This document shows, piece after piece, positions 16,842-25,731 of a stretch of DNA of 64,000 bases (the stretch's first letter is position 1; each line of letters starts with the position of its first letter). Location of the stretch: positions 33,839 through 97,838 of the forward strand of contig NZ_WNJZ01000008.1 of assembly GCF_024433635.1 (NCBI RefSeq), in the 5' to 3' direction. The notes under the pieces were generated by a model, which was not told the DNA's origin, ran no database searches, and was given only the letters and a program-made list of their open reading frames with translations. A program made the translations under genes and the position numbers. Source of the DNA: Ruminococcus sp. zg-924. Its GTDB lineage: Bacteria; Bacillota; Clostridia; Oscillospirales; Acutalibacteraceae.

Positions 16842-17107
16842 CCGTTCTGCACCTCCTGACCGCCAGCGCCCACAGCAGAGGAAGGAGAAGGCTTCGGCTT
16901 TTTCGGTCGCGCAGCCGGTGCGGTCTGTGTACTGCCGGAGCGCATCTCAATAAAATCACGAACACCGGCAGGCACGGTTTTGGTATACAGGGTGTCGAGA
17001 GATTTTTCCAGCTCAGTTTCCACCTGCATATTTTTCTGTGCAAGGTACATCTTCAGCGCCGACAGCTTCTCATCGTCAAAGGTAATGCTTACAGTTGTTT
17101 TCTTCAT
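16838..17107 (-). CDS. Small DUF6103-like protein
   Basis: An 89-residue protein. The first 55 residues (VSITFDDEKLSALKMYLAQK and following) look like the family I know as DUF6103, short proteins of Firmicutes conjugative elements, possibly ribbon-helix-helix DNA binders. The C-terminal third is low-complexity, basic and Pro/Ser-rich, unlike the acidic tails of its neighbours. AGGAG precedes the ATG by ten bases. Family name is from memory and tentative. Confidence 0.65.
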   Translation of the reverse strand: MKKTTVSITFDDEKLSALKMYLAQKNMQVETELEKSLDTLYTKTVPAGVRDFIEMRSGSTQTAPAARPKKPKPSPSSAVGAGGQEVQNG

Positions 17108-17131
17108 ATCGGTTTCGCTCCTTTCTTCTGA

Positions 17132-17992
17132 TCACATGATTTGCATGGGTTCTTCATCATGCGCCTGCTTTGGTGAATCAGAATTTACCCATCGGTCATA
17201 GTCGTTTTCAGAGCAATGCCCCGCCAGCATGAAAGAGAAGTCCCGAAGCCGTTCTGCGGGGCATCCGGTCAGTCCGATCTGAACACCGTAGGAGCCTGCA
17301 TAGATAGAGGTCACCCTTGCAGAAAGCACATCCGACCATTCGCGCCTGCCGTCCTCCGTCAGCGTATCTTGATTCAGTTCCACCACGGTTGCCAGCTCAT
17401 GATCCTCATCACTGTCGCAAAGGTGAACATCATATAGGTTGCAGCCCATGAGAGAAAAGAGGCTCATCACTCCCTTGATGCCGCCCTCCTGACAGTTCTC
17501 GCAGTATTCCATGTGGTAGGTCATTTCAATGCAGTCCTCAGTCATGATCAGCTCACCTATTTCTTCTCTCTGCTGTAATTCCTCCCGAAGCAATCTGCCC
17601 ATTCCGTTGCGGCTCGTTATGGTGGTACTGTCGAAATGATAATACAGCTCGTCATAACTGATCGACCATTTGCCGTTCTCGGTATGATCCGTTCCTTCTC
17701 GAATACAGTAATCTGCAAGGCGGCGGATATGGTTTTCAAGCTGCTCCTTTGCGTCGGGAACAAAGGCGGGGATGCCTTCATAGGCTCTCTCCGATAGATC
17801 CACTATTACGCCGTCTTCATGATCCTCACTCACCGTTAACAGGAACAGGTGATTTTCTGCGAGGCTGCGTTTTCCGCTCGGATCGAGAGTCATACTTTTC
17901 AGCTTATCTCGGTAAGCCTCATATGCCTCGCCGCCCAATATTAAAACCTCTGTGATAAGGTATTCCTTTTTGTTTCCTGTTGTAATATGCAT
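17132..17992 (-). CDS. ICE-conserved hypothetical with acidic-Met tail
   Basis: A 286-residue soluble protein. It contains LMGCNLYDVHLCDSDEDHELATVVELNQDTL, a block I associate with uncharacterised proteins of Clostridia ICEs (possibly DUF6329, not certain), and a C-x2-C pair (YCENCQEGG). The C-terminus ends DEEPMQIM. No catalytic motif is recognised. It lies in a group of such genes between the mobilisation genes and the NlpC/P60 gene. Confidence 0.7.
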   Translation of the reverse strand: MHITTGNKKEYLITEVLILGGEAYEAYRDKLKSMTLDPSGKRSLAENHLFLLTVSEDHEDGVIVDLSERAYEGIPAFVPDAKEQLENHIRRLADYCIREGTDHTENGKWSISYDELYYHFDSTTITSRNGMGRLLREELQQREEIGELIMTEDCIEMTYHMEYCENCQEGGIKGVMSLFSLMGCNLYDVHLCDSDEDHELATVVELNQDTLTEDGRREWSDVLSARVTSIYAGSYGVQIGLTGCPAERLRDFSFMLAGHCSENDYDRWVNSDSPKQAHDEEPMQIM

Positions 17993-18004
17993 TCTTTTTC
18001 ACTC

Positions 18005-18727
18005 CTAAGTCATGGTTTGTTCCATGCCCTCATTTTCTGTTTCATCTTCATGGACATACGGACAATAGTTATAAAAGAAATCGAGCGTCACCTTGTCCTG
18101 CCCCATACAGAAATCCGCAACGATATCCGAGCTGTCATAAAGATAGCGGCTGACCATATTCCGCAGATCAGCATCGGTTTGCAGATCCACTCCAAAGCGC
18201 TTTCCGATATTTCCATAGGAGACGATCCAACTGCCGGAGATGGTGCTTTCCGTTCCGCCTTCAATCAGCCAGTCGGCAATGGTCTGTGCATACTGCTCCC
18301 GGTCAAAGAATGGTGCAAGGGATTGAAAACCGACCTTCCGGATTTCCTCATCGGTCATGCCGATGGTTTCGGAAAGCGTATTGTACAGCTCCGCACCGTT
18401 TTCACTTTCACCCAGCCAGCACACCAGCCTGCCCACCAATTCTTCCGTCCGTTTCTGCTTTACTTCATTTTTGGATTCCAACAGTTCATAGTAGTTTTCA
18501 TCCACATATTTTATAATCCCAGCGGTGAGCGCCGCATCCGATGTGTCGGGGATTTCATATCCTTCCGCAAGGCAGAAGTTGTCGAGCCGGTTGGCATACT
18601 GATCATCGCCTGCCGAGTAAATCTCGCAAAAAAATCCCTCGCAAATCTCATCCCGGCTTTCAGCGCTGTTATACCGTTCCACGCCGCTGTCGGGGCAGGA
18701 GGTGATTTCAAATCCGCGATGTCTCAT
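18005..18727 (-). CDS. ICE-conserved hypothetical with acidic-Met tail
   Basis: A 240-residue soluble, acidic protein of unknown function. No motif is recognised; the middle is helical and rich in Glu/Asp. The end ENEGMEQTMT again shows acidic residues followed by Met. Its start overlaps the NlpC/P60 stop by four bases, so it is translated with the T4SS genes. Confidence 0.7.
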   Translation of the reverse strand: MRHRGFEITSCPDSGVERYNSAESRDEICEGFFCEIYSAGDDQYANRLDNFCLAEGYEIPDTSDAALTAGIIKYVDENYYELLESKNEVKQKRTEELVGRLVCWLGESENGAELYNTLSETIGMTDEEIRKVGFQSLAPFFDREQYAQTIADWLIEGGTESTISGSWIVSYGNIGKRFGVDLQTDADLRNMVSRYLYDSSDIVADFCMGQDKVTLDFFYNYCPYVHEDETENEGMEQTMT

Positions 18728-19767
18728 CCTGTTGTTTCCTCCGTTTCTTCAATATAGGTGATATACGGTACCTTGAGCCAATGCGTCCAACGGTTGCCGG
18801 ATAGCTGTGTTTTCACAACGCCGTATTGTGTTCCCATTGTCTCGATGACTTCACCACCTCCGATATAAATGCCAATGTGACCTTCATGCCAAACGGCAAG
18901 CCCAGGGATTTCGGGGATAGTATCAATCGTTCCTTTCTCCGAGGCATATTCATACATGGTGTCTGCGCCGATATCGGGCATTCCGTTTGTTCCGTATTCC
19001 ACCTGATGGGTGTCGGGATTCAACCAGCCGTAGCCTTTGATCAGCCCAACGCAGTCTGCTGTTCTACTGCCCAGCCAGTTCGCTCTAATGAAATCCGCAT
19101 AGCCGCCCACCTCGTCCGGGTACTGTTCCAGCTTGTAGTCGAACAGGGATTGGTCGAAAACCTCGCCGTAGGTTCCCCATACATAGCCCCATCCGGCTTT
19201 CTCCGCCTCAATTGCCCACTGCACAAGATCAAGGTTGTTTTTCGTAGTAGGATCGGTGTAGCCGGAGGTGTCGATATACACAGCACGAATGGAATTCATA
19301 ACCTTTCCGAAATCCTCGGCAGTAAGTGTTGTTCCGAAAGCGGCATTGACGGCGGCGATGAGTTGCTCATCTGTCTGATCTTCTGCAAAGCAACCCACCA
19401 GCTTTGACACAAATCCATCCTCCGCGGCATAATCGGAAAGCGCAAGCACATACAGCACCTGCGCTTCCTTTACCCGCTGATCGTCAAAGCCTGCGGCGGC
19501 CATTTCATCCTCAATGGCGTACATGGTATCCTCTACGAACTGGAGCTTTGCCTTTTCCTCTGCGGATAGATTTTCCACTACCATCGTCTGCAGACGGTCG
19601 GTGTCGATATTGATATCTCCATTGAAAATGCTGACTACAGCCACAATGGGCATGATAATGATGATAATAATCCCCAGCACAATCCCGCCGATGGTTTTCA
19701 GCACTTTGGGATTTGTAAGGATGGCTACGGCAATTTTCTTTAGGGCGGCGGCAACTGTGGCGCTCAT
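18724..19767 (-). CDS. NlpC/P60 cell-wall hydrolase of the T4SS
   Basis: A 347-residue membrane-anchored peptidoglycan hydrolase. One strong N-terminal span (residues about 25-50) places the rest outside the membrane. The C-terminal NlpC/P60 domain shows the catalytic Cys in RTADCVGLIKGYGW and His in HEGHIGIYIGGGEVIE. The region between TM and catalytic domain (60-190) may replace the lysozyme-like domain of CwlT-type enzymes but shows no clear catalytic motif. It would open the wall for the conjugation channel. The ATG overlaps the VirB4 stop. Confidence 0.9.
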   Translation of the reverse strand: MSATVAAALKKIAVAILTNPKVLKTIGGIVLGIIIIIIMPIVAVVSIFNGDINIDTDRLQTMVVENLSAEEKAKLQFVEDTMYAIEDEMAAAGFDDQRVKEAQVLYVLALSDYAAEDGFVSKLVGCFAEDQTDEQLIAAVNAAFGTTLTAEDFGKVMNSIRAVYIDTSGYTDPTTKNNLDLVQWAIEAEKAGWGYVWGTYGEVFDQSLFDYKLEQYPDEVGGYADFIRANWLGSRTADCVGLIKGYGWLNPDTHQVEYGTNGMPDIGADTMYEYASEKGTIDTIPEIPGLAVWHEGHIGIYIGGGEVIETMGTQYGVVKTQLSGNRWTHWLKVPYITYIEETEETTG

Positions 19768-21599
19768 CGCCCGCCAGCCTTCCCGAAGATGGCGGATTTA
19801 TAGTCGGGAGCGATAACCTGAAGCAGATACCGTTCGTTTCCGCATCGATACAGGCAGGTACCTCTTTCGGGATATTTTATCAGCTCATATTCGCTTGGTT
19901 CGAGCTGCAGGGTATCGATAAAGGCTTTGGCATCGATGGAGCCGGGGTTGAACAGGAACTGATGGGTAGGGATGGCAAACAGAGGCTTTGTCAGCTCGCA
20001 GACCTCCGGCATGAGGAAATCGTTGATGTTCTGACTGGCGATCAGGATAGCCGAGTCCTTTTTGCGCACACGCTTCATGGCATTTCGGATATACTCAATG
20101 GCCGTCTTGTTGGTGAGGTACAGATACAGCTCATCGATGGCGGCCGCCGTGTTTCCTTTGCCGAGGAGCTGGTTGCTCATGTGGGAAAGGAGATTGAACA
20201 GCATGGCGTCCTTGAGCCTGCGGTTGGTATCCATGAGTCCCTTCACGCCGAAGCACAGGAAGGCGTCATCGGTGATGTTGCTGTGGCCGTTAAAGTATTT
20301 ACTTTCCGATCCCACGCACATGGAGTGGATGCCGAGGCATACCTCCTGTAGTGTTTCCTCAGTGTAGAGGTACTTTCTTCCTCTGTCGTAGGTCATGAAT
20401 TCTTCCTCGCAGAGCTTGTACAGATCCTCCATGATGGGATAGTCGGTGGGCCTCAGCTTGCTGTAATCGGTAGAGTCAGTGATACCGAATCGGGCGTACA
20501 GTTTGGCGAGCAGAATTTCAATTGTATCAATCTGCACATCGGTAAAATCCTTATAGGCTCTGAAAAAGTCCTTGAGATAGGCGATGTGCTGGCTGAGACG
20601 AGTCACCTTGCGAAATGCAGCAGGGGTGTTCGGATCGCTGTCGCTGTCACCTCCATCACTCCATGCTTTTGGTTCTAACGGATTGACGATATACTCGCCG
20701 GACATAAAATCGATATAACAGCCGCCGAGGGCTTCGGTCAAATCCTCATATTCCGCCTCCGCATCCAGCACAATCACCGATTTGCCGGATTCCCTGAGAT
20801 TGGTCAGGACGAGCTTTAGAAGATAACTCTTGCCCTGACCGGAGTTTCCGAGGATGAGGATATTGCTGGTGGTCTTGTCCTCCGCGCGGCGGTCAAAGTC
20901 TACAAGGATATTTGTGCCGTACTTATCTCTGCCGATATATAAGCCTTGCGGATCGGTCTTGCCGCTGAAATTGAAGGGATACAGATTTGCCACCGAGCTG
21001 GCGGGCAGGACTCGCTCATATTGCGCCCCGAACTGATTGGCGCCTACGGGCAGAACAGATAAAAATCCTTCTTTCTGCCGGAGCGTCAGCCTGTCCACCG
21101 AAATCTTGGATCGGGTAAGCTCCATTGCGATCTCGCTTTGCAGCTCCTTTAACGCATCCATATTGCGGGCTTTTAATTCGATAAACACCGAACAATGCAG
21201 AAGCGGCTCTTTATTCTTTCTGAGATTGGCAAGCAGTTCGATCACATCCTGCAGATTGCCCTCCGCTTCAATGGTTTCGTTCACATCGTTGCCGCCGGAC
21301 ATGAGCTTGTTCTTGCGGGTAGCGTTCTGAATAATTTTCCGCTGCTCCATGCTTTCCACCAGCCTGTGATAAATGCGCAAGGTCACGCCGCTGCGGTCTG
21401 CAAGCTGGGAGAGAATCGCCTGTTCCTCTGTAGAGGGGGGATATTCCCGAATTACCCACACGCAGCGGTAGCTGTCACCGAGAATATAATGGTCGGACAT
21501 AAATTTGACGGTGCCGGGGAGAATGCAGTCAAAGAAATCCTTTGTACGGATGACTTCCATTTCCGCGGGAGTGAGTACCTTTGGTTTTCGTTTGAACAT
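19764..21599 (-). CDS. VirB4-like T4SS ATPase
   Basis: A 611-residue hexameric-type ATPase that powers assembly and transfer. Walker A is ILGNSGQGKSYLLK at about residue 270, Walker B is around AAIDELYLYL, and the C-terminal motifs (RKKDSAILIASQNINDFL) match VirB4/TraC families. The start at 21599 follows an ideal CAGGAGG site. A terminator-like hairpin with a complementary downstream partner sits just before this ribosome site (21614-21678), so expression may be attenuated. Confidence 0.93.
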   Translation of the reverse strand: MFKRKPKVLTPAEMEVIRTKDFFDCILPGTVKFMSDHYILGDSYRCVWVIREYPPSTEEQAILSQLADRSGVTLRIYHRLVESMEQRKIIQNATRKNKLMSGGNDVNETIEAEGNLQDVIELLANLRKNKEPLLHCSVFIELKARNMDALKELQSEIAMELTRSKISVDRLTLRQKEGFLSVLPVGANQFGAQYERVLPASSVANLYPFNFSGKTDPQGLYIGRDKYGTNILVDFDRRAEDKTTSNILILGNSGQGKSYLLKLVLTNLRESGKSVIVLDAEAEYEDLTEALGGCYIDFMSGEYIVNPLEPKAWSDGGDSDSDPNTPAAFRKVTRLSQHIAYLKDFFRAYKDFTDVQIDTIEILLAKLYARFGITDSTDYSKLRPTDYPIMEDLYKLCEEEFMTYDRGRKYLYTEETLQEVCLGIHSMCVGSESKYFNGHSNITDDAFLCFGVKGLMDTNRRLKDAMLFNLLSHMSNQLLGKGNTAAAIDELYLYLTNKTAIEYIRNAMKRVRKKDSAILIASQNINDFLMPEVCELTKPLFAIPTHQFLFNPGSIDAKAFIDTLQLEPSEYELIKYPERGTCLYRCGNERYLLQVIAPDYKSAIFGKAGGR

Positions 21600-21613
21600 T
21601 GAATTACCTCCTG

Positions 21614-21678
21614 ACTGTCGCTTCGCAGACAGAAGGGTGCAAAAAATCAGCCGTCCTGCTGTCTGCAAAACGACTGAT
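21614..21678 (-). promoter_or_regulatory. Attenuator-like RNA before virB4
   Basis: On the minus strand an intrinsic terminator (arms 21671-21678 and 21646-21653, one mismatch, then a run of six T at 21641-21646) lies inside the operon. Its loop contains GCAGACAG (21659-21666), which is exactly complementary to CTGTCTGC (21625-21632) just downstream of the T-run. The downstream copy is also the 5' arm of a small hairpin before the virB4 ribosome site. The two pairings could coexist as a pseudoknot or compete. Confidence 0.6.
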
Positions 21679-21692
21679 CTATTGAATATTGC

Positions 21693-22406
21693 TTATTGAA
21701 TTTCTGTGGCGATAATGAGCAGCCTGCCGTTTCCGCCGCCGTAACAGGTGGAGAGGACAAGGCACCGCTTTCCCTCAAACAGTTCACCGCTGATATTCTC
21801 ATACCACTTATCTGAGGTATCGGTGATTTTTACTTCGGATACCGTATAGCAAAGCAGCCCGTCTGCAGTCTGAAATTCGATAATCGGATGATCGGCACAG
21901 AACGCCGGATCGGTATAGCTTTTCAGTTCTCCGAACATTGTCCCGTTTTTCATGTTATGGCCGTAGATGAGCAGATTCCCGCTGTCAGGGCTGCACCGGT
22001 AGTCCAAAAACGGGACGCCGCTTTGACTGTATTCGCCGTAGAAATTCATGCGCAGGTATTTCTGCGGATTTCTCGGCGTATGCATCACGGGATAGTTCAC
22101 CGCCGTATCAGGGATACACAGCCAGCCGATGCACTCGCTGTTCTGCTCAAACAGCGGCGACAGATCCCGCAGGGGTTTCTCCGGTTCTGTGGCTTCGCTC
22201 GGCTCCGCGGTTTCCGCAGGCGGCGGCTCCGATGTGATGGGCGGATTTGTCACCGGCATTTCTACCAACTCCGCAAGGGCATCGAAGTCCTCTTTTTCTT
22301 TCTGCTGTGAGGACAGTTCCCGGTAAATCATCACCCCGGAGGTGAGAAGAAGCGCCGACAGCAGAACAGAGATAATCGCTATGCTAATCTTCCGTTTCCT
22401 CGTCAT
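21693..22406 (-). CDS. Class B sortase
   Basis: A 237-residue membrane-anchored transpeptidase with an N-terminal span (residues 8-27), a Pro/Glu-rich linker, and a sortase core. Catalytic His lies in LLIYGHNMKNGTMF, Cys in LVLSTCYGGG and Arg in NGRLLIIATE, the class B layout. It probably anchors the VaFE/SpaA adhesin encoded 3.3 kb upstream, whose sorting motif is VPQTG. A sortase inside the T4SS operon, overlapping its upstream neighbour, suggests that adhesin display is co-expressed with mating. Confidence 0.9.
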   Translation of the reverse strand: MTRKRKISIAIISVLLSALLLTSGVMIYRELSSQQKEKEDFDALAELVEMPVTNPPITSEPPPAETAEPSEATEPEKPLRDLSPLFEQNSECIGWLCIPDTAVNYPVMHTPRNPQKYLRMNFYGEYSQSGVPFLDYRCSPDSGNLLIYGHNMKNGTMFGELKSYTDPAFCADHPIIEFQTADGLLCYTVSEVKITDTSDKWYENISGELFEGKRCLVLSTCYGGGNGRLLIIATEIQ

Positions 22407-22995
22407 CGTCTACCTCGTAGAACTGTTCGCCATCCGCATCGGGCATCTGATCCCCGTTCATGCTCGCCTCGAAACAGATGGCAAGGAAGCGCTTGATCTC
22501 CGCTTTCTTCATCCGCTGTACTTCGAAGCCCTGTTCGGAGATGACCTTTTCGGTGCGGTTGGCAGTCTGAAAAATCTGCTCCTGCTTCATGCCCTTGCAG
22601 CGCATGATGAATAAAAACTGCCTTGCGGTTGCCATTTCCGCCTGCACATGATCGAGCATTTCCACATCCTTTTTCAAGACCTTCCGCACCTTCGGATTCT
22701 GTTCCTCCGAGAGCCGCATCTGCAGATAGCTTTTGTTATCGTCAAAGCACTCACAGGAGTCGGTACAGGTAATTTCCACATTGGGGATAGCAGACAGCAC
22801 CATCATCAGGTGACGGATTTTGATTTCAATATTGGTATGGGACAGCACCGAGATGTTGGTCGGGGAAACAAGGTAAAAGAGCAGTTCACCCTTTGCCGTT
22901 TCCAGACCGTATTTGGTAAATGTTTTGATCCCGATTAGCTCCTGTGTGGAGCGTCCTTTTTTCTTTCTCTGCCGGGTTTCTTTTGCTTTTGCCAC
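22384..22995 (-). CDS. T4SS-associated conserved protein
   Basis: A 203-residue soluble protein found between PrgI-like and sortase/VirB4 genes. I do not recognise a named domain; the central block (LLFYLVSPTNISVLSHTNIEIKI) resembles the N-terminal part of TraC/VirB4-associated proteins that read as a separate gene in Tn1549-type elements. The start is GTG, chosen because GGAGG lies seven bases upstream; an ATG at 23013 precedes that ribosome site and overlaps PrgI. The C-terminus is acidic (DDDEETED) but lacks Met. Confidence 0.65.
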   Translation of the reverse strand: MAKAKETRQRKKKGRSTQELIGIKTFTKYGLETAKGELLFYLVSPTNISVLSHTNIEIKIRHLMMVLSAIPNVEITCTDSCECFDDNKSYLQMRLSEEQNPKVRKVLKKDVEMLDHVQAEMATARQFLFIMRCKGMKQEQIFQTANRTEKVISEQGFEVQRMKKAEIKRFLAICFEASMNGDQMPDADGEQFYEVDDDEETED

Positions 22996-22999
22996 AGGC

Positions 23000-23260
23000 T
23001 CACCTCCATTCAAAGTATTGCTGGGTTGATATAAAGTACCGCACGGCGTATCGGATGAAATCGAGGACGGTGGTATCGTCCATGCGGATCGTCAGAAATC
23101 CGAAGCATAGGGTTACCGCAGCCGGAATGAAAAATCCAAGCTGCACCAGCGCCACCACCGATAACAGTGCGGCGATACATAAAATCGTAAAATCCCGCAG
23201 TCCCCACAGCCACAGATTGGCTGTGGCCTTCAGGTTCTGCGGATAGAGATAGGTTGTCAT
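23000..23260 (-). CDS. PrgI-family (VirB3-like) membrane protein
   Basis: An 86-residue protein with two adjacent hydrophobic spans (about 25-60) and a short charged tail, the layout of PrgI/VirB3-like T4SS subunits that partner VirB4. YLYPQNLKATANLWLWGLRD at the N-terminus is typical for the family in Clostridia ICEs. The stop is five bases from the GTG of the next gene. Confidence 0.82.
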   Translation of the reverse strand: MTTYLYPQNLKATANLWLWGLRDFTILCIAALLSVVALVQLGFFIPAAVTLCFGFLTIRMDDTTVLDFIRYAVRYFISTQQYFEWR

Positions 23261-23673
23261 TGAATTCCTCCCATCGTCATGTCACTGTCTAAAAGCTCAT
23301 TATGAAGATCATCCGTATCATAGAAATTTTCACAGAATTCTTTCGGTGTCTGATGGTATTCCTTCATCATTTGCGCTGCAATCATATCCTTAATGAGCTG
23401 CGCCTCGCCTGCAGTCGGCTCATAGTCGAAAAATTCGCTTCCGTTATCTCTGCTGATCTCGCATTCCAACCGGAGCGTATCCACAAAGGGATTATATTTG
23501 CCATAGAGATTCAGCCATGTGCCGTCTTCATCATTGATATGGATACCGAATTTTTTATCCACATCGAACCAAGTCTCGATATACACCGTAATTTCCTGCC
23601 CGATATCGCAGTCTACCTCCATATCCCGGTCGATAGCGATATCCGAGCGTTCCAATTCGTTGTTTTCTTTCAT
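23257..23673 (-). CDS. ICE-conserved hypothetical with acidic-Met tail
   Basis: A 138-residue soluble protein of unknown function, acidic throughout. YIETWFDVDKKFGIHINDEDGTWLNLYGKYNP is its most conserved-looking part. The ATG at 23673 follows GGAGG by six bases; a longer frame is unsupported. The C-terminus DSDMTMGGIQ is a weaker version of the shared tail. It sits between two T4SS membrane-protein genes, so it may be a soluble accessory. Confidence 0.7.
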   Translation of the reverse strand: MKENNELERSDIAIDRDMEVDCDIGQEITVYIETWFDVDKKFGIHINDEDGTWLNLYGKYNPFVDTLRLECEISRDNGSEFFDYEPTAGEAQLIKDMIAAQMMKEYHQTPKEFCENFYDTDDLHNELLDSDMTMGGIQ

Positions 23674-23686
23674 ACAATACCTCCGC

Positions 23687-24626
23687 TTATTTTGCCGCCC
23701 GTGCCACACTGCGCGTCAGGTTGACCGCTGTGGTGGTGGCGTGGACTACGCTCATCATGTTGACTCGGACGGAGCTGTCGAGACCGAACTGCTGGGCAAT
23801 CCTCGGCACCTCATTGGCTGCAAGCATGATGCCAAGCCCCAACAGCATATTACCGGGGAAGGTTAAAAGCCCCAAGAACAGCAGGGTTGTCTGCATAAAC
23901 GCTGTTAGGCAGATGGCCGCCACCTGCTTCATCCATTGATTAAATCCGTCCTGATAGCCTCTCGGCACCGAGAACATATACAGTGCGCCCACCGACATTT
24001 GAATTAACAGAATGCCGCCGCGCTTGATATTCGCAAAAAATATCTTGATAACGCAGTAGGCAAAGGCAATCATGGCAAGAATGTTGAACAGGTTAATACT
24101 GATGTTATTTGCTACGGAGAAGCTGCCCTGCAGTACGGATGTGCTTTCACCGGCAAGATCAATGGTTCTGCCGCCCGCAAAGATTGCGGACAGGTCATGG
24201 GAAAAGGTATTTTGCAGGCTGATACAGAATTTATATAGCTCTACCGGCACGATGCCGATGAGGGAACAGGCGAAGAAGCCCTTCAGGACATTGATCGCCG
24301 TGGTCTTGATCGTTGCCCTGCCGTTTTGGTACTCAATAGCCGTATCAAATACAGCGACTACCGTGCCTGCCACAAAGAGCGCCCAGCCGAACAGGGTGAA
24401 CAGCTTAATGGTGGCCTGCACCCAATCAAGTCCGAAGATATCTGCGCCCATGTTGCCCATCATGGTGAAAAAATCCGCAACAGCACCGTATATGGTTTCA
24501 TAAAACCACTGGAGCATCGTGTTCCAGATGGCATTGGAAATCTGCTGCCCAAGTGTATCGAAGACACCGCCGATGGCGTCGCCAATTCCCGAAAAAATAT
24601 CTCCTAACCAATCAAAGATAAGTCAT
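23687..24626 (-). CDS. TrbL/VirB6-like membrane protein, needs +1 frameshift
   Basis: A polytopic T4SS protein with about six hydrophobic spans (TrbL/VirB6-like), e.g. LFGWALFVAGTVVAVFD and ILLIQMSVGALYMF. The frame is open far upstream of the first in-frame ATG (24517) up to 24622 but has no ATG, GTG or TTG there. A GGGAGGTG site is followed by ATG ACT TAT CTT TGA at 24626-24612. Skipping one base at CTT-TGA joins exactly to GAT TGG TTA GGA, giving a 312-residue protein beginning MTYLDWLGDIFSG. TAT CTT TGA is the prfB frameshift sequence. A one-base insertion in the T run is the alternative. Confidence 0.75.
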
Positions 24627-24655
24627 CACCTCCCGTTGTATTCAAACGCAAAGCA

Positions 24656-24671
24656 GGCGGCTTTCGCCGCC
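24656..24671 (-). repeat. GC-rich hairpin before trbL-like gene
   Basis: Arms GGCGG (24656-24660) and CCGCC (24667-24671) form a compact hairpin about 30 bp before the ribosome site of the TrbL-like gene. It lacks a true U-tract, so it is more likely an mRNA-processing or stability hairpin than a terminator. Confidence 0.45.
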
Positions 24672-24689
24672 CGTTCTGCGTATCGTTGT

Positions 24690-24980
24690 TCAATGCTGAA
24701 TATCCAGTTTTTCTGCGCCGAAAATGATCTCCATAACCATCCGTCCGCCCAATCGGAATCCCATGATGAATCCGTCTGCGTTCTCACAGGATGTCAATTC
24801 GTTATAAGCGTCTGCGTATTCTTTGAACAGGGCTTTGCCCTCGTCACCAAGCATAGCTTCTACTTTCGGCTCCAATTCGTCAAGCCTGCTTTCAATTTGC
24901 TTTTTCTCCTGCTGGCAGTCTTCTCCGTCCACTTTCAGATCAAAATGCCCAAAGTATAGTGCTTCCAGTAAACTGCGCAT
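24690..24980 (-). CDS. Small DUF6809-like protein
   Basis: A 96-residue soluble, helical protein. MRSLLEALYFGHFDL at the start and MGFRLGGRMVMEIIF near the end match a family common in Firmicutes ICEs and phages that I know as DUF6809 (name from memory). Function unknown. It has a strong AAGGAGGTGATG ribosome site and its own promoter at 25007-25035. Confidence 0.65.
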   Translation of the reverse strand: MRSLLEALYFGHFDLKVDGEDCQQEKKQIESRLDELEPKVEAMLGDEGKALFKEYADAYNELTSCENADGFIMGFRLGGRMVMEIIFGAEKLDIQH

Positions 24981-25006
24981 TTCATCACCTCCTTGTCAAG
25001 CGCAAC

Positions 25007-25035
25007 ACTATACTGCGAAAGGCTGCACAAGTCCA
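25007..25035 (-). promoter_or_regulatory. Internal ICE promoter, TGGACT-17-TATAGT
   Basis: On the minus strand TGGACT (25030-25035) and TATAGT (25007-25012) are separated by 17 bp. The bases just upstream (TGAAAAATCGC) closely match those upstream of the promoter-like site at 30969-30996, so both may be read by the same regulator. It would drive the gene at 24690-24980 and the T4SS genes beyond it. Confidence 0.55.
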
Positions 25036-25060
25036 GCGATTTTTCAGAAAATCACATTTT

Positions 25061-25393
25061 TTACAGGATCGACCATATATACAGCGGAGCCGTCAAGGTG
25101 AAGATCAGGCAGGCAAACAGAATTGCCGGAGCCGTGAATTCAAACTGCCCATGCTTTCGGTAGTCAAAATACGCTGTCCCCAGCTTTACGAAAAAGAGGA
25201 TAGCAAGGATCATGTCAATGACGGGAAACACCACATTATTGACTACCGTCTTAATCTGTGCCTGCGCTGTATTCCATGTGTTTTCAATGGCGCCCGCCAC
25301 ATCGCCTGCGGCAAAGGCAGGTACGGCGGAAGCCGAAATCATAACCGCCATCATCATAACGCAGAGCAGGATTCTCATTGTTTTCTTTTTCAT
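25061..25393 (-). CDS. Small DUF3852-like membrane protein (VirB2-like pilin candidate)
   Basis: A 110-residue protein with a cleavable-looking signal peptide ending ASAVPAFA and two hydrophobic spans (VVNNVVFPVIDMILAILFFVKL and FEFTAPAILFACLIFTLTAPL). Size, signal peptide and two spans match VirB2/TrbC-like pilins; in Firmicutes ICEs the family is labelled DUF3852. The ATG at 25393 has GGAGG nine bases upstream. It is probably the major channel or pilus subunit of this T4SS. Confidence 0.7.
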   Translation of the reverse strand: MKKKTMRILLCVMMMAVMISASAVPAFAAGDVAGAIENTWNTAQAQIKTVVNNVVFPVIDMILAILFFVKLGTAYFDYRKHGQFEFTAPAILFACLIFTLTAPLYIWSIL

Positions 25394-25731
25394 AAGCAAT
25401 TTCCTCCAATCATTTTTTGAATTTCACTTTCCCGAATCTTTCGGGTTTTCACATTGAGGTTCTTACAGAATTGAAGCTCGGCGGCCATGCCCTCGGTTAC
25501 CTCATCGCCAAACTGCCACAGCTCATCGCAGAACCACAGCAGGGAAAGTCCTGCCGCCATCCCGATTTCACGCTCCTTCGGCTTGCTGTCATCGAGGCAC
25601 AGCGCATAGAAATGCGGCACGACCGGAGCCGTGCCGCACAGTAGCGCATATTTGGCGTATCTCTTTACCCGTTCAAGATTCTCATGGATATTGCCGCCGA
25701 GAGGAGCGCAGATATACACCTTTTTCATCAT
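25390..25731 (-). CDS. Nucleoside 2-deoxyribosyltransferase-like small protein
   Basis: A 113-residue soluble protein. KVYICAPLGGNIHENLERVKRYAKYALLCGTAPVVPHFYAL and CDELWQFGDEVTEGMAAEL match the compact DUF4406/DUF7768 group, which has the nucleoside 2-deoxyribosyltransferase fold. In phages and ICEs such proteins are common, with unknown substrate. Start ATGATG overlaps the adhesin stop. Placement between the adhesin and pilin genes looks fortuitous. Confidence 0.75.
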   Translation of the reverse strand: MMKKVYICAPLGGNIHENLERVKRYAKYALLCGTAPVVPHFYALCLDDSKPKEREIGMAAGLSLLWFCDELWQFGDEVTEGMAAELQFCKNLNVKTRKIRESEIQKMIGGNCL

